Assembly (NCBI RefSeq): GCF_009758125.1
Contig: NZ_WRXO01000001.1
Span: forward strand, 1,178,001-1,242,000
DNA from: Chitinophaga oryziterrae
Lineage (GTDB): Bacteria; Bacteroidota; Bacteroidia; Chitinophagales; Chitinophagaceae
Reading direction: 5' to 3'
DNA length: 64,000 bases
In this document: piece by piece, positions 1 to 7,065 of the stretch
How positions within the stretch are numbered: the first letter of the stretch is position 1
Layout of the letters: each line of letters opens with the position of its first letter
Program-made: the position numbers and the translations under genes
The notes under the pieces: model-generated
Databases searched by the model: none
The model's input: the letters and a program-made list of their open reading frames with translations, nothing else
What the model was told of the DNA's origin: nothing

Positions 1-100
1 TCCACTTATCTATCGGGAAGAGCCCGGTTAAACTCATATTATAAATAATTGATAAAAACGGCGGGTGATATATATCAGCGCATAGTTGCAATACTAAAGT

Positions 101-108
101 TACCTTTG
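101..108 (+). promoter_or_regulatory. Possible -7 promoter element for the GcvH-like gene
   Basis: TACCTTTG matches the Bacteroidota -7 consensus TAnnTTTG. No TTTG is seen at the usual upstream distance. The first ATG lies only 4 bases downstream, so the transcript would be almost leaderless, or translation may begin at the second ATG (119). Confidence 0.35.
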
Positions 109-112
109 TAGA

Positions 113-517
113 ATGAATATGTCAACTATTTCCAGACCACGCATTCATTTTACCAAAGATCATGAGTGGATCGATTTTAATGGTACTGTTGGTTTTATTG
201 GCTTGTCCGCCTTTAAATTAGCAGGAATAAAAAAGATTGATAGTGTTAAATGGTTCAATAACAAGGGCTCCATTGAAAAGGGGACCTTGATAGCAAACCT
301 CTATTCAGGAGATGAGATCATCCCCGTGAATGCTCCGGTGAAATGTAAGTTTCTCGGACCGAACATCAGATTGAACAATAACCTGGACCTGATTCTTGAA
401 AGTCCACAGGACCGTGGGTGGATATTTTTCATCACCCCTTCTAAATTTCAGGACAGGGAAGGTCTTCTTCAGCCCGAAGAATATCAGAAATTAATAAGAG
501 TGCCAGTAGCTTTGTAA
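113..517 (+). CDS. GcvH-like (glycine cleavage H) domain protein lacking the lipoyl lysine
   Basis: 134 aa. Residues about 10-110 follow the pattern of glycine cleavage H proteins: HFTKDHEWI near the start (the family has Y/F-TKEHEW), a central hairpin ending in NAPV, and ESPQDRGWIFFI near the end (family: EDPYGxGWL-x-K). In true GcvH a lysine about seven residues before APV carries lipoate; here that position is Asp67, so it should not be lipoylated and cannot be the methylamine carrier. It is therefore probably a repurposed H-like protein of unknown function. A methyltransferase gene starts 6 bases after its stop, suggesting an operon. Start may be ATG 113 or ATG 119. No gcvT or gcvP is in the window. 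Confidence 0.7.
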   Translation: MNMSTISRPRIHFTKDHEWIDFNGTVGFIGLSAFKLAGIKKIDSVKWFNNKGSIEKGTLIANLYSGDEIIPVNAPVKCKFLGPNIRLNNNLDLILESPQDRGWIFFITPSKFQDREGLLQPEEYQKLIRVPVAL

Positions 518-523
518 TTAAAC

Positions 524-1123
524 ATGCAGAAGTTAAATCCTACCGCACAAAATCCCTACAATACTGATGCTGCATTTGACTGGTTGTATCCCGAAAGGAT
601 ACAACTTTTGTCAAAGCGGCACTGGACGCCTATGAGTGTAGCCCGCAAAGCAGCACACTTCCTCTCTCAGGGAGAAAGAAAGAGGGTCCTCGATATAGGC
701 AGTGGTGTAGGTAAATTCTGCCTGGTAGGTGCAATGTATTACCCCGCGGCCACCTTTTATGGTGTGGAACAGCGGCAGGAACTCTATAATTATGCCCTGG
801 ACGCAAGGGATAAACTCAAAGTAAAGAACGTCCATTTTATTCACGGCAATTTCACGCAACTGGACCTGGACAATTATGATAATTTCTATTTCTACAATTC
901 CTTCTTTGAGAATCTCGACAAAGGGGACCGTATAGATCATGAAATTGAATATTCCACCAGCCTGTATGTGTATTATTCAAAATACCTGTCACGCGCACTC
1001 GAAAACCGTCCCAGCGGTACACGCCTTGTCACTTTCCACAGCCTGGGCGATGAGGTCCCAAATACTTATCAACTGGTAGATGCCTCAGATGATTTCCTGT
1101 ACAAAAGTTATATAAAAAGATAG
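524..1123 (+). CDS. Class I SAM-dependent methyltransferase
   Basis: 199 aa, no signal peptide, so cytosolic. Residues 55-63 (VLDIGSGVG) are the glycine-rich motif I that binds S-adenosylmethionine, and the acidic residue in YGVEQ (about 79-83) is placed to hold the ribose hydroxyls. The later strand HFIHGNFTQLDL fits motif II. The family moves a methyl group from SAM to an acceptor; nothing here identifies the acceptor. It begins 6 bases after the GcvH-like gene and is probably co-transcribed with it. Rossmann-fold assignment is firm; substrate unknown. Confidence 0.8.
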   Translation: MQKLNPTAQNPYNTDAAFDWLYPERIQLLSKRHWTPMSVARKAAHFLSQGERKRVLDIGSGVGKFCLVGAMYYPAATFYGVEQRQELYNYALDARDKLKVKNVHFIHGNFTQLDLDNYDNFYFYNSFFENLDKGDRIDHEIEYSTSLYVYYSKYLSRALENRPSGTRLVTFHSLGDEVPNTYQLVDASDDFLYKSYIKR

Positions 1124-1310
1124 CCCCGTTTATAGGCGTTCTGCCCTGAAATCCTTGACTGTATTAACATTCCATTTAAAATTGTTTTTCCCGTTCATCC
1201 TTTTTTCTGCACCAATTTCTTGCGTTGGCAATAAACTATTTATATATTAGCACTTCGTCAAAAGGTCTCAACTTTTCATTTTTTCTTTTGGCTTAACTCA
1301 TTTTAACGTT

Positions 1311-2750
1311 ATGGTACTTAGATCGAAAAATCATGCAAGCCGGTCTTTGATGGGCTTCCTATGCCTTTGTGGTATGGGAATGGCTGTTGTCAATCCTGCT
1401 GCGGGCCAGTCAGTTCCTCTGCAGGACCTTTCCTCATTTCATGATCCGGGAAAGAGCTGGAGTATAGCTGGTGATGCTATCGCAAATTTAGAAAAACCCG
1501 ATGTGCTGAAAGCCGGCGCCGGTACAGGTGTCTTGCTGAATGTTCCGGATAAGGAACATCCTGGTAAGGACCTCTTCTCAAATGCTGAATACGGAGACGT
1601 AGACATTGAACTGGATTATATGATGGCGCCAGGTGCTAATTCCGGCGTTTATCTGCAGGGCAGGTACGAAATCCAGTTGCTGGACAGCTGGTCCGTTACT
1701 AACCCTAAATCCGGCGATAATGGCGGTATCTACGAACGCTGGGATGATAGTCGTCCTGCCGGTCAGCAGGGATACGACGGTCATGCTCCCCGTTACAATG
1801 TAAGCCGTGCCCCTGGTCTCTGGCAGCATATGAAAATTTCTTTTCAGGCACCCCGTTTCGATGCCGCTGGTCACAAAACAGAAAATGCAAGAATGCTGCT
1901 TGTTGAACTGAACGGTGTTACTATTCACGAAGATGTGGAATTGCTGGGTCCTACCCGTGGTTCTGCCAGTGAAGAAAAAGCCGTTGGCCCATTACGTTTA
2001 CAGGGAGATCATGGTGCTGTTGCTTTCCGCAACATCACTATTACGAAAGCAGATCAGCCCCACAAACCAAAAGATGCGAACCGCAGGGATGAAACAGATC
2101 CTATCCTGGTAGATGCGCCGGTAAATACTATTCTCCGCAGCTTTATGGATGTTCCCGGTACACGTATCGTGCATGCGGTGTCTGTAGGAAGTCCCGAAAA
2201 CGTGCATTACACCTATGATATGGACAGGGGCATGCTGGTACAGGTATGGCGTGGCGGTTTCCTGGATGCGACCTCTATGTGGCACGACAGGGGCAATGGT
2301 TGCTCCCGTCCCCGTGGTACGGTGCAGTACCTGGGCAGTCCTGCCTTTACACTGGCAAAGCTGTCTTCTGCTGATGCTGCCTGGTTATCCGATACCACTG
2401 GTACCGGTTACCGTCCCAAAGGATATGTGCTGGACGATAAGGACCGTCCCACCTTTAAATACTTCCTGTATGGCGCTGCTGTTACAGATGCGGTACGTGT
2501 TGTATCAGAAGGTCACGGTGTACATCGCGAACTCACTGTAGCTGCTCCGGTAGATGGTTTGTATGCGAAGCTGGCACAGGGCCGTACGATAGAAGCGCTT
2601 TCAAAGGATATGTATATCATCGATGGAAAATCATATTACCTGCAACTGGAAGATGCCGGTGGAGAAAAGCCTGTCATCCGCGATGCTGGTGGCCTGAAAG
2701 AGCTGATTATTCCGGTACGCAGTAAACTGAGCTATTCCATCCTTTTCTAA
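1311..2750 (+). CDS. Secreted DUF1080 (3-keto-disaccharide hydrolase-like) protein
   Basis: 479 aa. A hydrophobic N-terminus ending near AAGQS (about residue 33) looks like a Sec signal peptide. Residues about 45-240 resemble the DUF1080 / 3-keto-disaccharide hydrolase concanavalin-like fold: YGDVDIELDYMM, ANSGVYLQGRYEIQLLDS and GGIYERW are typical blocks. The C-terminal half (about 255-479) is a second domain I cannot name; it recurs, as far as I know, beside c-type cytochromes in Bacteroidota. The next gene, 17 bases downstream, encodes a periplasmic dehydrogenase with a cytochrome c domain, so both likely act on the same (sugar-derived?) substrate outside the inner membrane. Role inferred from family only. 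Confidence 0.75.
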   Translation: MVLRSKNHASRSLMGFLCLCGMGMAVVNPAAGQSVPLQDLSSFHDPGKSWSIAGDAIANLEKPDVLKAGAGTGVLLNVPDKEHPGKDLFSNAEYGDVDIELDYMMAPGANSGVYLQGRYEIQLLDSWSVTNPKSGDNGGIYERWDDSRPAGQQGYDGHAPRYNVSRAPGLWQHMKISFQAPRFDAAGHKTENARMLLVELNGVTIHEDVELLGPTRGSASEEKAVGPLRLQGDHGAVAFRNITITKADQPHKPKDANRRDETDPILVDAPVNTILRSFMDVPGTRIVHAVSVGSPENVHYTYDMDRGMLVQVWRGGFLDATSMWHDRGNGCSRPRGTVQYLGSPAFTLAKLSSADAAWLSDTTGTGYRPKGYVLDDKDRPTFKYFLYGAAVTDAVRVVSEGHGVHRELTVAAPVDGLYAKLAQGRTIEALSKDMYIIDGKSYYLQLEDAGGEKPVIRDAGGLKELIIPVRSKLSYSILF

Positions 2751-2767
2751 TCTTTTGACTATTGCAA

Positions 2768-4708
2768 ATGAAAAATATTTATAAGGCACTGTTAAAAAAG
2801 GCCACATTGTACTCGCTGCTGCTTACAGCGGCAGCAACAACACTGCATGCCCAGGAAACGCCGAAGGAAGAAGACTTCTTTAGGATCATGAAGGTGACTT
2901 CTCCGGAAGGGACCCTGCTGGAAGTAGGCGGACTAACGGTATTGCCTAATGGTGATCTGGGAATCTCTACACGTCGCGGAGATGTGTACGTGGTAGAAAA
3001 CCCCACCAGCCGCAAACCTTACTTCCGCAAATTCGCTTCCGGTCTGCATGAGATCCTGGGACTGGTATGGAAAGATGGTGCATTCTACTGCGCACAGCGC
3101 GGGGAACTCACCAAACTGGTAGATACCAATATGGACGGTAAAGCGGACGTCTATGAAACTGTTTACGCATGGCCGCTTTCCGGTCATTATCACGAATATA
3201 GCTTCGGTCCTAAGATTGCACCGGATGGTTCTTTCTTTGTATCCGGTAACGTTGCTTTTGGCGATCAGGAATGGTGGCGTGGTGAAAGCAAGGTGCCATG
3301 GCGTGGCTGGATGATGCATATCTGGGAAGATGGACGCATGGAGCCTTATGCTACCGGCTTCCGTTCTCCTTGTGGTATCAGTATGCTGAACGGGGAACTG
3401 TTCTATACTGAGAATCAGGGCGACTGGGTTGGTTCCGGTGGTCTCTGGAAAATAGACAAAGGTGATTTTATCGGTCATCCGGCTGGTTTACGCTGGTCTC
3501 AGGAGCCTGATTCTCCCGTGAAATTATCCGATGAGGAGTTTCATTCACTGGTGAAAGACCGTCGTGAGAAAGGACCAGATGGTCATTATCTCAAACCGGA
3601 GAATATCGTCAATGAGCAATTTGTAACACTGGCAGATGTTAAAAAGAAGATCCCTTCTTTACGTTTACCAGCAGTTATTTTACCACATGGCATACAGGGT
3701 GTTTCCAACTCGGAGGCTATCATAATCCCTGAAGGAAGCTTTGGCCCTTTCGGTGGACAGATTTTAATTGGTGACCAGGGGCAGAGTAAGATCATGCGTG
3801 TGGTGATGGAGAAAGTGGACGGTGAGTACCAGGGTGTTTCTTTTGATTTCCGTGCTGGTTTTCAGTCGGGGGTATTGAGGATGGCCTGGGCTAAGGACGG
3901 TTCTACGTTGTTTGTAGGAGAGACCAACAGGGGATGGGGTTCTGCAGGAGATGCCAACGAAGGTTTACAGCGTCTGGTATGGAATGAGAAGATGCCGTTT
4001 GAGATGCGTACTATCAAAGCAATGCCTGATGGTTTTGAAATTGAATTCACTTTACCTGTAGATAAGAAATCAGCAGAAGATCTGGCTTCTTATTCTGTGC
4101 AGAGCTTTACTTACAAGTATCACTCTGTATATGGGAGTCCTCCGGTAAACAATATCACCTGTCCGATCAAAGGCGTTAAAGTCTCTGAAGACGGTCTTAA
4201 GGCCCGTATTATAGTAGACAGCTTACGTCTGGATTATGTGCATAATATTACGCTGGAAGGAGTACGTGCAAAGGATCATTCCTATTCACTGGTGCATCCT
4301 ACCGGATTCTACACCTTGCATCATATCCCGCAGGGTGATAAGCTGCCATTAAGCAAAGTAAGTACGTTCAATTCTGCTAAGGCAAAGCCTGTTGTTAAGC
4401 CGGAGCCTGCGACGGTGAAACCATCTGCTGCTAAACCAGCGGTGACGAAAGCGCCTACCTTTGAGGAAGTGAAGCCTTTACTGGCAAAGTACACTTGTCT
4501 GGCATGTCATGCTGCTAACAAGCGTCAGGTAGGCCCGGCTTATTCTGACGTGGCTAAGCGTCATTATACGAATGAGCAGATCCTGAAACTGCTGGCAAAT
4601 CCAAAGCCTCAGAACTGGCCTGAATTTGCTACTGAAATGCCGCCAATGCCGCAGGTGCCTCGTAATGATGCCCTGAAAATAGCAGCATGGATTAACTCTC
4701 TTAAATAA
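2768..4708 (+). CDS. Secreted sorbosone-dehydrogenase-like beta-propeller fused to cytochrome c
   Basis: 646 aa from ATG 2768; a TTG lies 6 bases earlier but the ATG gives a standard signal peptide ending in LHAQ. Residues about 35-400 form a quinoprotein-type beta-propeller of the L-sorbosone/glucose dehydrogenase kind (GGLTVLPNGDLGISTRRGDVY, GLVWKDGAFYCAQRGEL, LPHGIQGVSNS, GQSKIMR). After a Lys/Pro/Ala-rich linker (about 540-565) comes a cytochrome c domain with a CLACH haem site (Cys577, Cys580, His581) and a distal EMPPMPQ Met ligand region. The likely role is periplasmic oxidation with electrons passed to the attached haem. It follows the DUF1080 gene by 17 bases, and the two probably form one operon. 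Confidence 0.82.
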   Translation: MKNIYKALLKKATLYSLLLTAAATTLHAQETPKEEDFFRIMKVTSPEGTLLEVGGLTVLPNGDLGISTRRGDVYVVENPTSRKPYFRKFASGLHEILGLVWKDGAFYCAQRGELTKLVDTNMDGKADVYETVYAWPLSGHYHEYSFGPKIAPDGSFFVSGNVAFGDQEWWRGESKVPWRGWMMHIWEDGRMEPYATGFRSPCGISMLNGELFYTENQGDWVGSGGLWKIDKGDFIGHPAGLRWSQEPDSPVKLSDEEFHSLVKDRREKGPDGHYLKPENIVNEQFVTLADVKKKIPSLRLPAVILPHGIQGVSNSEAIIIPEGSFGPFGGQILIGDQGQSKIMRVVMEKVDGEYQGVSFDFRAGFQSGVLRMAWAKDGSTLFVGETNRGWGSAGDANEGLQRLVWNEKMPFEMRTIKAMPDGFEIEFTLPVDKKSAEDLASYSVQSFTYKYHSVYGSPPVNNITCPIKGVKVSEDGLKARIIVDSLRLDYVHNITLEGVRAKDHSYSLVHPTGFYTLHHIPQGDKLPLSKVSTFNSAKAKPVVKPEPATVKPSAAKPAVTKAPTFEEVKPLLAKYTCLACHAANKRQVGPAYSDVAKRHYTNEQILKLLANPKPQNWPEFATEMPPMPQVPRNDALKIAAWINSLK

Positions 4709-4776
4709 TCATCTTTTGAATAAAAAGGGAAGGCCCGCCATTTGGCGGGCCTTCCCTTTTTATTCAAAAGATGATT
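4707..4776. terminator. 70-bp perfect palindrome, bidirectional terminator
   Basis: Two perfectly complementary 34-base arms (4707-4740 and 4743-4776) flank a 2-base centre. The GC core GGCCCGCC is edged by A-rich and T-rich stretches on both sides, so it can act as an intrinsic terminator for both strands. It overlaps the stop codon of the cytochrome gene and touches the stop of the small leftward gene. Confidence 0.85.
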
Positions 4777-4990
4777 ACTTCGGTAAAGCATGTTTGAGCC
4801 TTCTTAGGGTCTTATTAGCTGCTTCTAATTTCTTAGGAGCCAATACTCTTCCCTTTAACTTATTAAGACTTTCATCCACAGTTAAAGTCACTTCCTGCTT
4901 AAACAGATCACTTTTATATTTGATGATTTTCTGTTTCATAATGCAAATATCATCTGAGTTTCTTATTTCCTTATATATCTCGTATTTCAT
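4775..4990 (-). CDS. Small basic protein of unknown function
   Basis: 71 aa, Lys-rich, no signal peptide or membrane segment. An internal Met (residue 18) is an alternative start. The C-terminal part (LAPKKLEAANKTLRRLKHALPK, read as two pieces around residue 60) is predicted helical. I do not recognise it. Its stop codon lies at the edge of the large palindrome shared with the convergent cytochrome gene, which supports a real transcribed gene ending there, but coding status is uncertain. Confidence 0.4.
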   Translation of the reverse strand: MKYEIYKEIRNSDDICIMKQKIIKYKSDLFKQEVTLTVDESLNKLKGRVLAPKKLEAANKTLRRLKHALPK

Positions 4991-5073
4991 CCAATCTTTT
5001 GTTTACTTAAAATCGCCTTCATCTCATTTGCATTTATGCCTATTCCGTAACATCTTTGCATGAAAAAAATTAT

Positions 5074-5115
5074 ATGCAAACAGACGCTGACCTTTTAGGT
5101 AAGTCCCTTCGTTAA
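5074..5115 (+). pseudogene. Possible 5' stub of a lost gene
   Basis: A 13-codon frame from ATG 5074 ends at TAA 5113-5115. It is preceded by CATCTTTG (5051-5058) with TTTG 20 bases further up (5027-5030), close to the Bacteroidota promoter pattern. This could be the start of a gene whose remainder is gone, consistent with the remnant that follows. Weak evidence. Confidence 0.2.
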
Positions 5116-5164
5116 GCTAAAGCCAGTTTGTTATAATTCCTTTCTTATGATACTCTTCAGATAA

Positions 5165-5365
5165 TTATGGTACGAATTCCTTCAGCCAATCTTTCACATT
5201 AAATGGCGGACATGCTTTATGAACACCGGGGAGTCCCTGTGCCCCTGAATAGAAGTTATCCAAATCTGATGTAACCATCATAGAAGCTGTCGTAGATGCA
5301 TTCAGCAAAGCCCAGTTAAACGCTGTAAAATAAAAGCCTTCATCAATACATTCAGGATCAATTAA
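5165..5365 (-). pseudogene. C-terminal remnant of an unidentified gene
   Basis: Read leftward, 66 sense codons end at a stop (5165-5167), with an upstream in-frame stop at 5366-5368 and no plausible start codon near the beginning. The translation has ordinary protein composition (DNFYSGAQGLPGVHK, then CPPFNVKDWLKEFVP), so it looks like the decayed 3' end of a real gene rather than noise. I do not recognise the family. It lies in a stretch without intact genes. Confidence 0.4.
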
Positions 5366-5394
5366 TTAAGCGTATTTAGGCCTCTAATTTAAGA

Positions 5395-5507
5395 GGGCTT
5401 ATAACCTACTGATATTCACTGCTTATGGTGATATAAGCCCTATATAAGCCCACTATAAGTCCTATACAACTGGTCTACAAGCCCACCTTATTTAAAGTGG
5501 GCTTATA
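5395..5507. repeat. 11-bp-period iteron-like array with flanking inverted copies
   Basis: From 5431 the sequence reads in 11-base units: ATATAAGCCCT, ATATAAGCCCA, CTATAAGTCCT, a degenerate ATACAACTGGT, then CTACAAGCCCA (to 5485). Inverted copies (GGGCTTATA) lie at 5395-5403 and 5499-5507, the latter making a hairpin with 5479-5486. The array ends just before a -7-like element (5515) for the gene at 5570. One helical turn per unit suggests side-by-side binding of a regulator on one DNA face (inference). Confidence 0.65.
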
Positions 5508-5514
5508 TAGCAAT

Positions 5515-5522
5515 TATATTTG
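5515..5522 (+). promoter_or_regulatory. Probable -7 element for the 262-aa protein gene
   Basis: TATATTTG matches TAnnTTTG. The -33 position (about 5492) is only TTAA and lies inside the loop of the hairpin ending the repeat array, which would suit activator-dependent expression. Predicted leader about 40 bases. Confidence 0.45.
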
Positions 5523-5569
5523 TCTTAATAACAGATTTTGGGTAAATTGTAGTAGACACCCCACACAAT

Positions 5570-6358
5570 ATGGCCCAACTTAGAGGAGGTATCGATTTCA
5601 CCGGAAGAATCGGAGGTTTATCCGCCTACAAAAGAAGAGATATGGATGGTACGTTTGTTCGAAGCCCCGGCGGAGCATCCAAAAAGAAAATTAAAACAGC
5701 TAAAAGTTTTGAAAGAACACGGGAGAACAATCTCGAATGGAAAGGTTGCGGAAGAGCAGCCGCCAGAATCAGATGGGCAGTGTTGTTTGTAAGACATCTT
5801 GCAGACCACAACATTGCACCTCAGTTTTCCAAATTATGTAAAGTAATGCAGTTGCAGGATACCGCAAATGTGAGAGGACAACGGTCTGTTCTGCTTTCGA
5901 AGCACAGGGAGCTCCTGGAAGGATTCCGCATCACGCAAAAGAATCCTTTTGATGGCGTGGTAAGACATCCGTTGAAATGTGAGATTATAAGGGAAACCGG
6001 TAGTGCATGGGTACAGTTGCCTAACCTGATGCCAGAAATAAACCTGTTCATTCCCTGGCAGTATCCGTTGTTCCGGTTCGTAATTTCACTACAGGCTATT
6101 ACAGATTTGCACTATAACTATCCTGTGTTTACAAGGAAAGACACTGACGCTGCACCAGCTGCTTATACAGCGTGGCAACCAACAGGACAGAATTATACAG
6201 GAGAACGCATCGAATTACAATTAGAAGGAGGACAGAAACCGGATGACTCCTGGACTTTTATACTGTCTGTGGGACTTGAAATGGGTACTCCCATCAGCAA
6301 CAATGTTGTAAACACGATGAAATATGCAGGCTGTGCAAGGATATTGGCATTAGGGTAA
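5570..6358 (+). CDS. Uncharacterised 262-aa Bacteroidota protein
   Basis: 262 aa, no signal peptide or membrane helix. The N-terminal 60 residues are strongly patterned: G-x-I-G-G-L-S-A-Y-K, a VRSPGG turn, SKKKIKT, then RTRENNLEW. I recall families in this phylum with the same layout (VRxxGG, then FxRTRENxxEF), often in several genomic copies and without assigned function. The middle is basic and helical, the last 100 residues look beta-rich. It stands alone, between a decayed patch carrying the 11-bp repeat array and the SnoaL-like gene. No function is proposed. Confidence 0.75.
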   Translation: MAQLRGGIDFTGRIGGLSAYKRRDMDGTFVRSPGGASKKKIKTAKSFERTRENNLEWKGCGRAAARIRWAVLFVRHLADHNIAPQFSKLCKVMQLQDTANVRGQRSVLLSKHRELLEGFRITQKNPFDGVVRHPLKCEIIRETGSAWVQLPNLMPEINLFIPWQYPLFRFVISLQAITDLHYNYPVFTRKDTDAAPAAYTAWQPTGQNYTGERIELQLEGGQKPDDSWTFILSVGLEMGTPISNNVVNTMKYAGCARILALG

Positions 6359-6524
6359 TTGTCATCCTGAGATCGCGATTCTGACATTTTAGGAGCCTGT
6401 ATTTAGATCACCTCTTTACACCGCAATGATTTTTATCTTTTACCAGGGCTACTGACATAGGGTTGTCACTCCCGCTATTCAACTTTGTCCTATAAATATT
6501 TAATTCTCATTTAAAAGGACATTT

Positions 6525-6890
6525 ATGACTACAAAGGAAATGGCAAACAAATACTATGAGCTGGCATGCCGGAACGAATATGTTGAGATACAGAATGAAT
6601 ATTATGACGATAATGTGATATCAACAGAACCAGAACATGCTGCCTCAAAGGGGATGCAGATTATTACCAGGGGCAAAGCTGCTGTTATGGCCAAAGGCGA
6701 AGCCTTTCGTGAATCGCGGGAAACACTTCACAGCCAGTCCTGCAGTGAACCACTGGTTGCCGGGGATTTCTTCAGTGTGATACTAAAAAGGGATATTACC
6801 TTTAAAAACAGACCCCGTGTGTTATTAGAGGAGATTGGGATATTCCAGGTTAAAGACGATAAGATCATATCGGAGCAATTCTTTTACTAA
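6525..6890 (+). CDS. SnoaL-like / NTF2-fold protein
   Basis: 121 aa, cytosolic. The pattern fits SnoaL-like NTF2-fold proteins: an N-terminal helix (MANKYYELACRNEY), YYDDNVISTEP, a helix with GKAAVMAKGEAF, and closing strands ending in DKIISEQFFY. Members are small cone-shaped barrels that bind hydrophobic ligands, act as isomerases or have no enzyme role; the sequence does not say which. Monocistronic, followed by a strong hairpin terminator. Confidence 0.75.
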   Translation: MTTKEMANKYYELACRNEYVEIQNEYYDDNVISTEPEHAASKGMQIITRGKAAVMAKGEAFRESRETLHSQSCSEPLVAGDFFSVILKRDITFKNRPRVLLEEIGIFQVKDDKIISEQFFY

Positions 6891-6953
6891 TCAATGCACC
6901 TGGAAAGGGCATTTACAAAGTGGAACCGAAATATATGTCCATACGGATGAATC

Positions 6954-7014
6954 GGTAGTATTTAATCCTTTGTGTAAATAGTATAGTAAGGATTAAATAC
7001 TACCAAACTTTTTT
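6954..7014 (+). terminator. Intrinsic terminator after the SnoaL-like gene
   Basis: A perfect 17-bp stem (6954-6970 with 6988-7004), a 17-base loop and a following AAACTTTTTT. Confidence 0.75.
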
Positions 7015-7065
7015 CTCGAGGGCTTGTTTTTCAACATAGAAGACACCTCCTTTATTTCACCTTCC

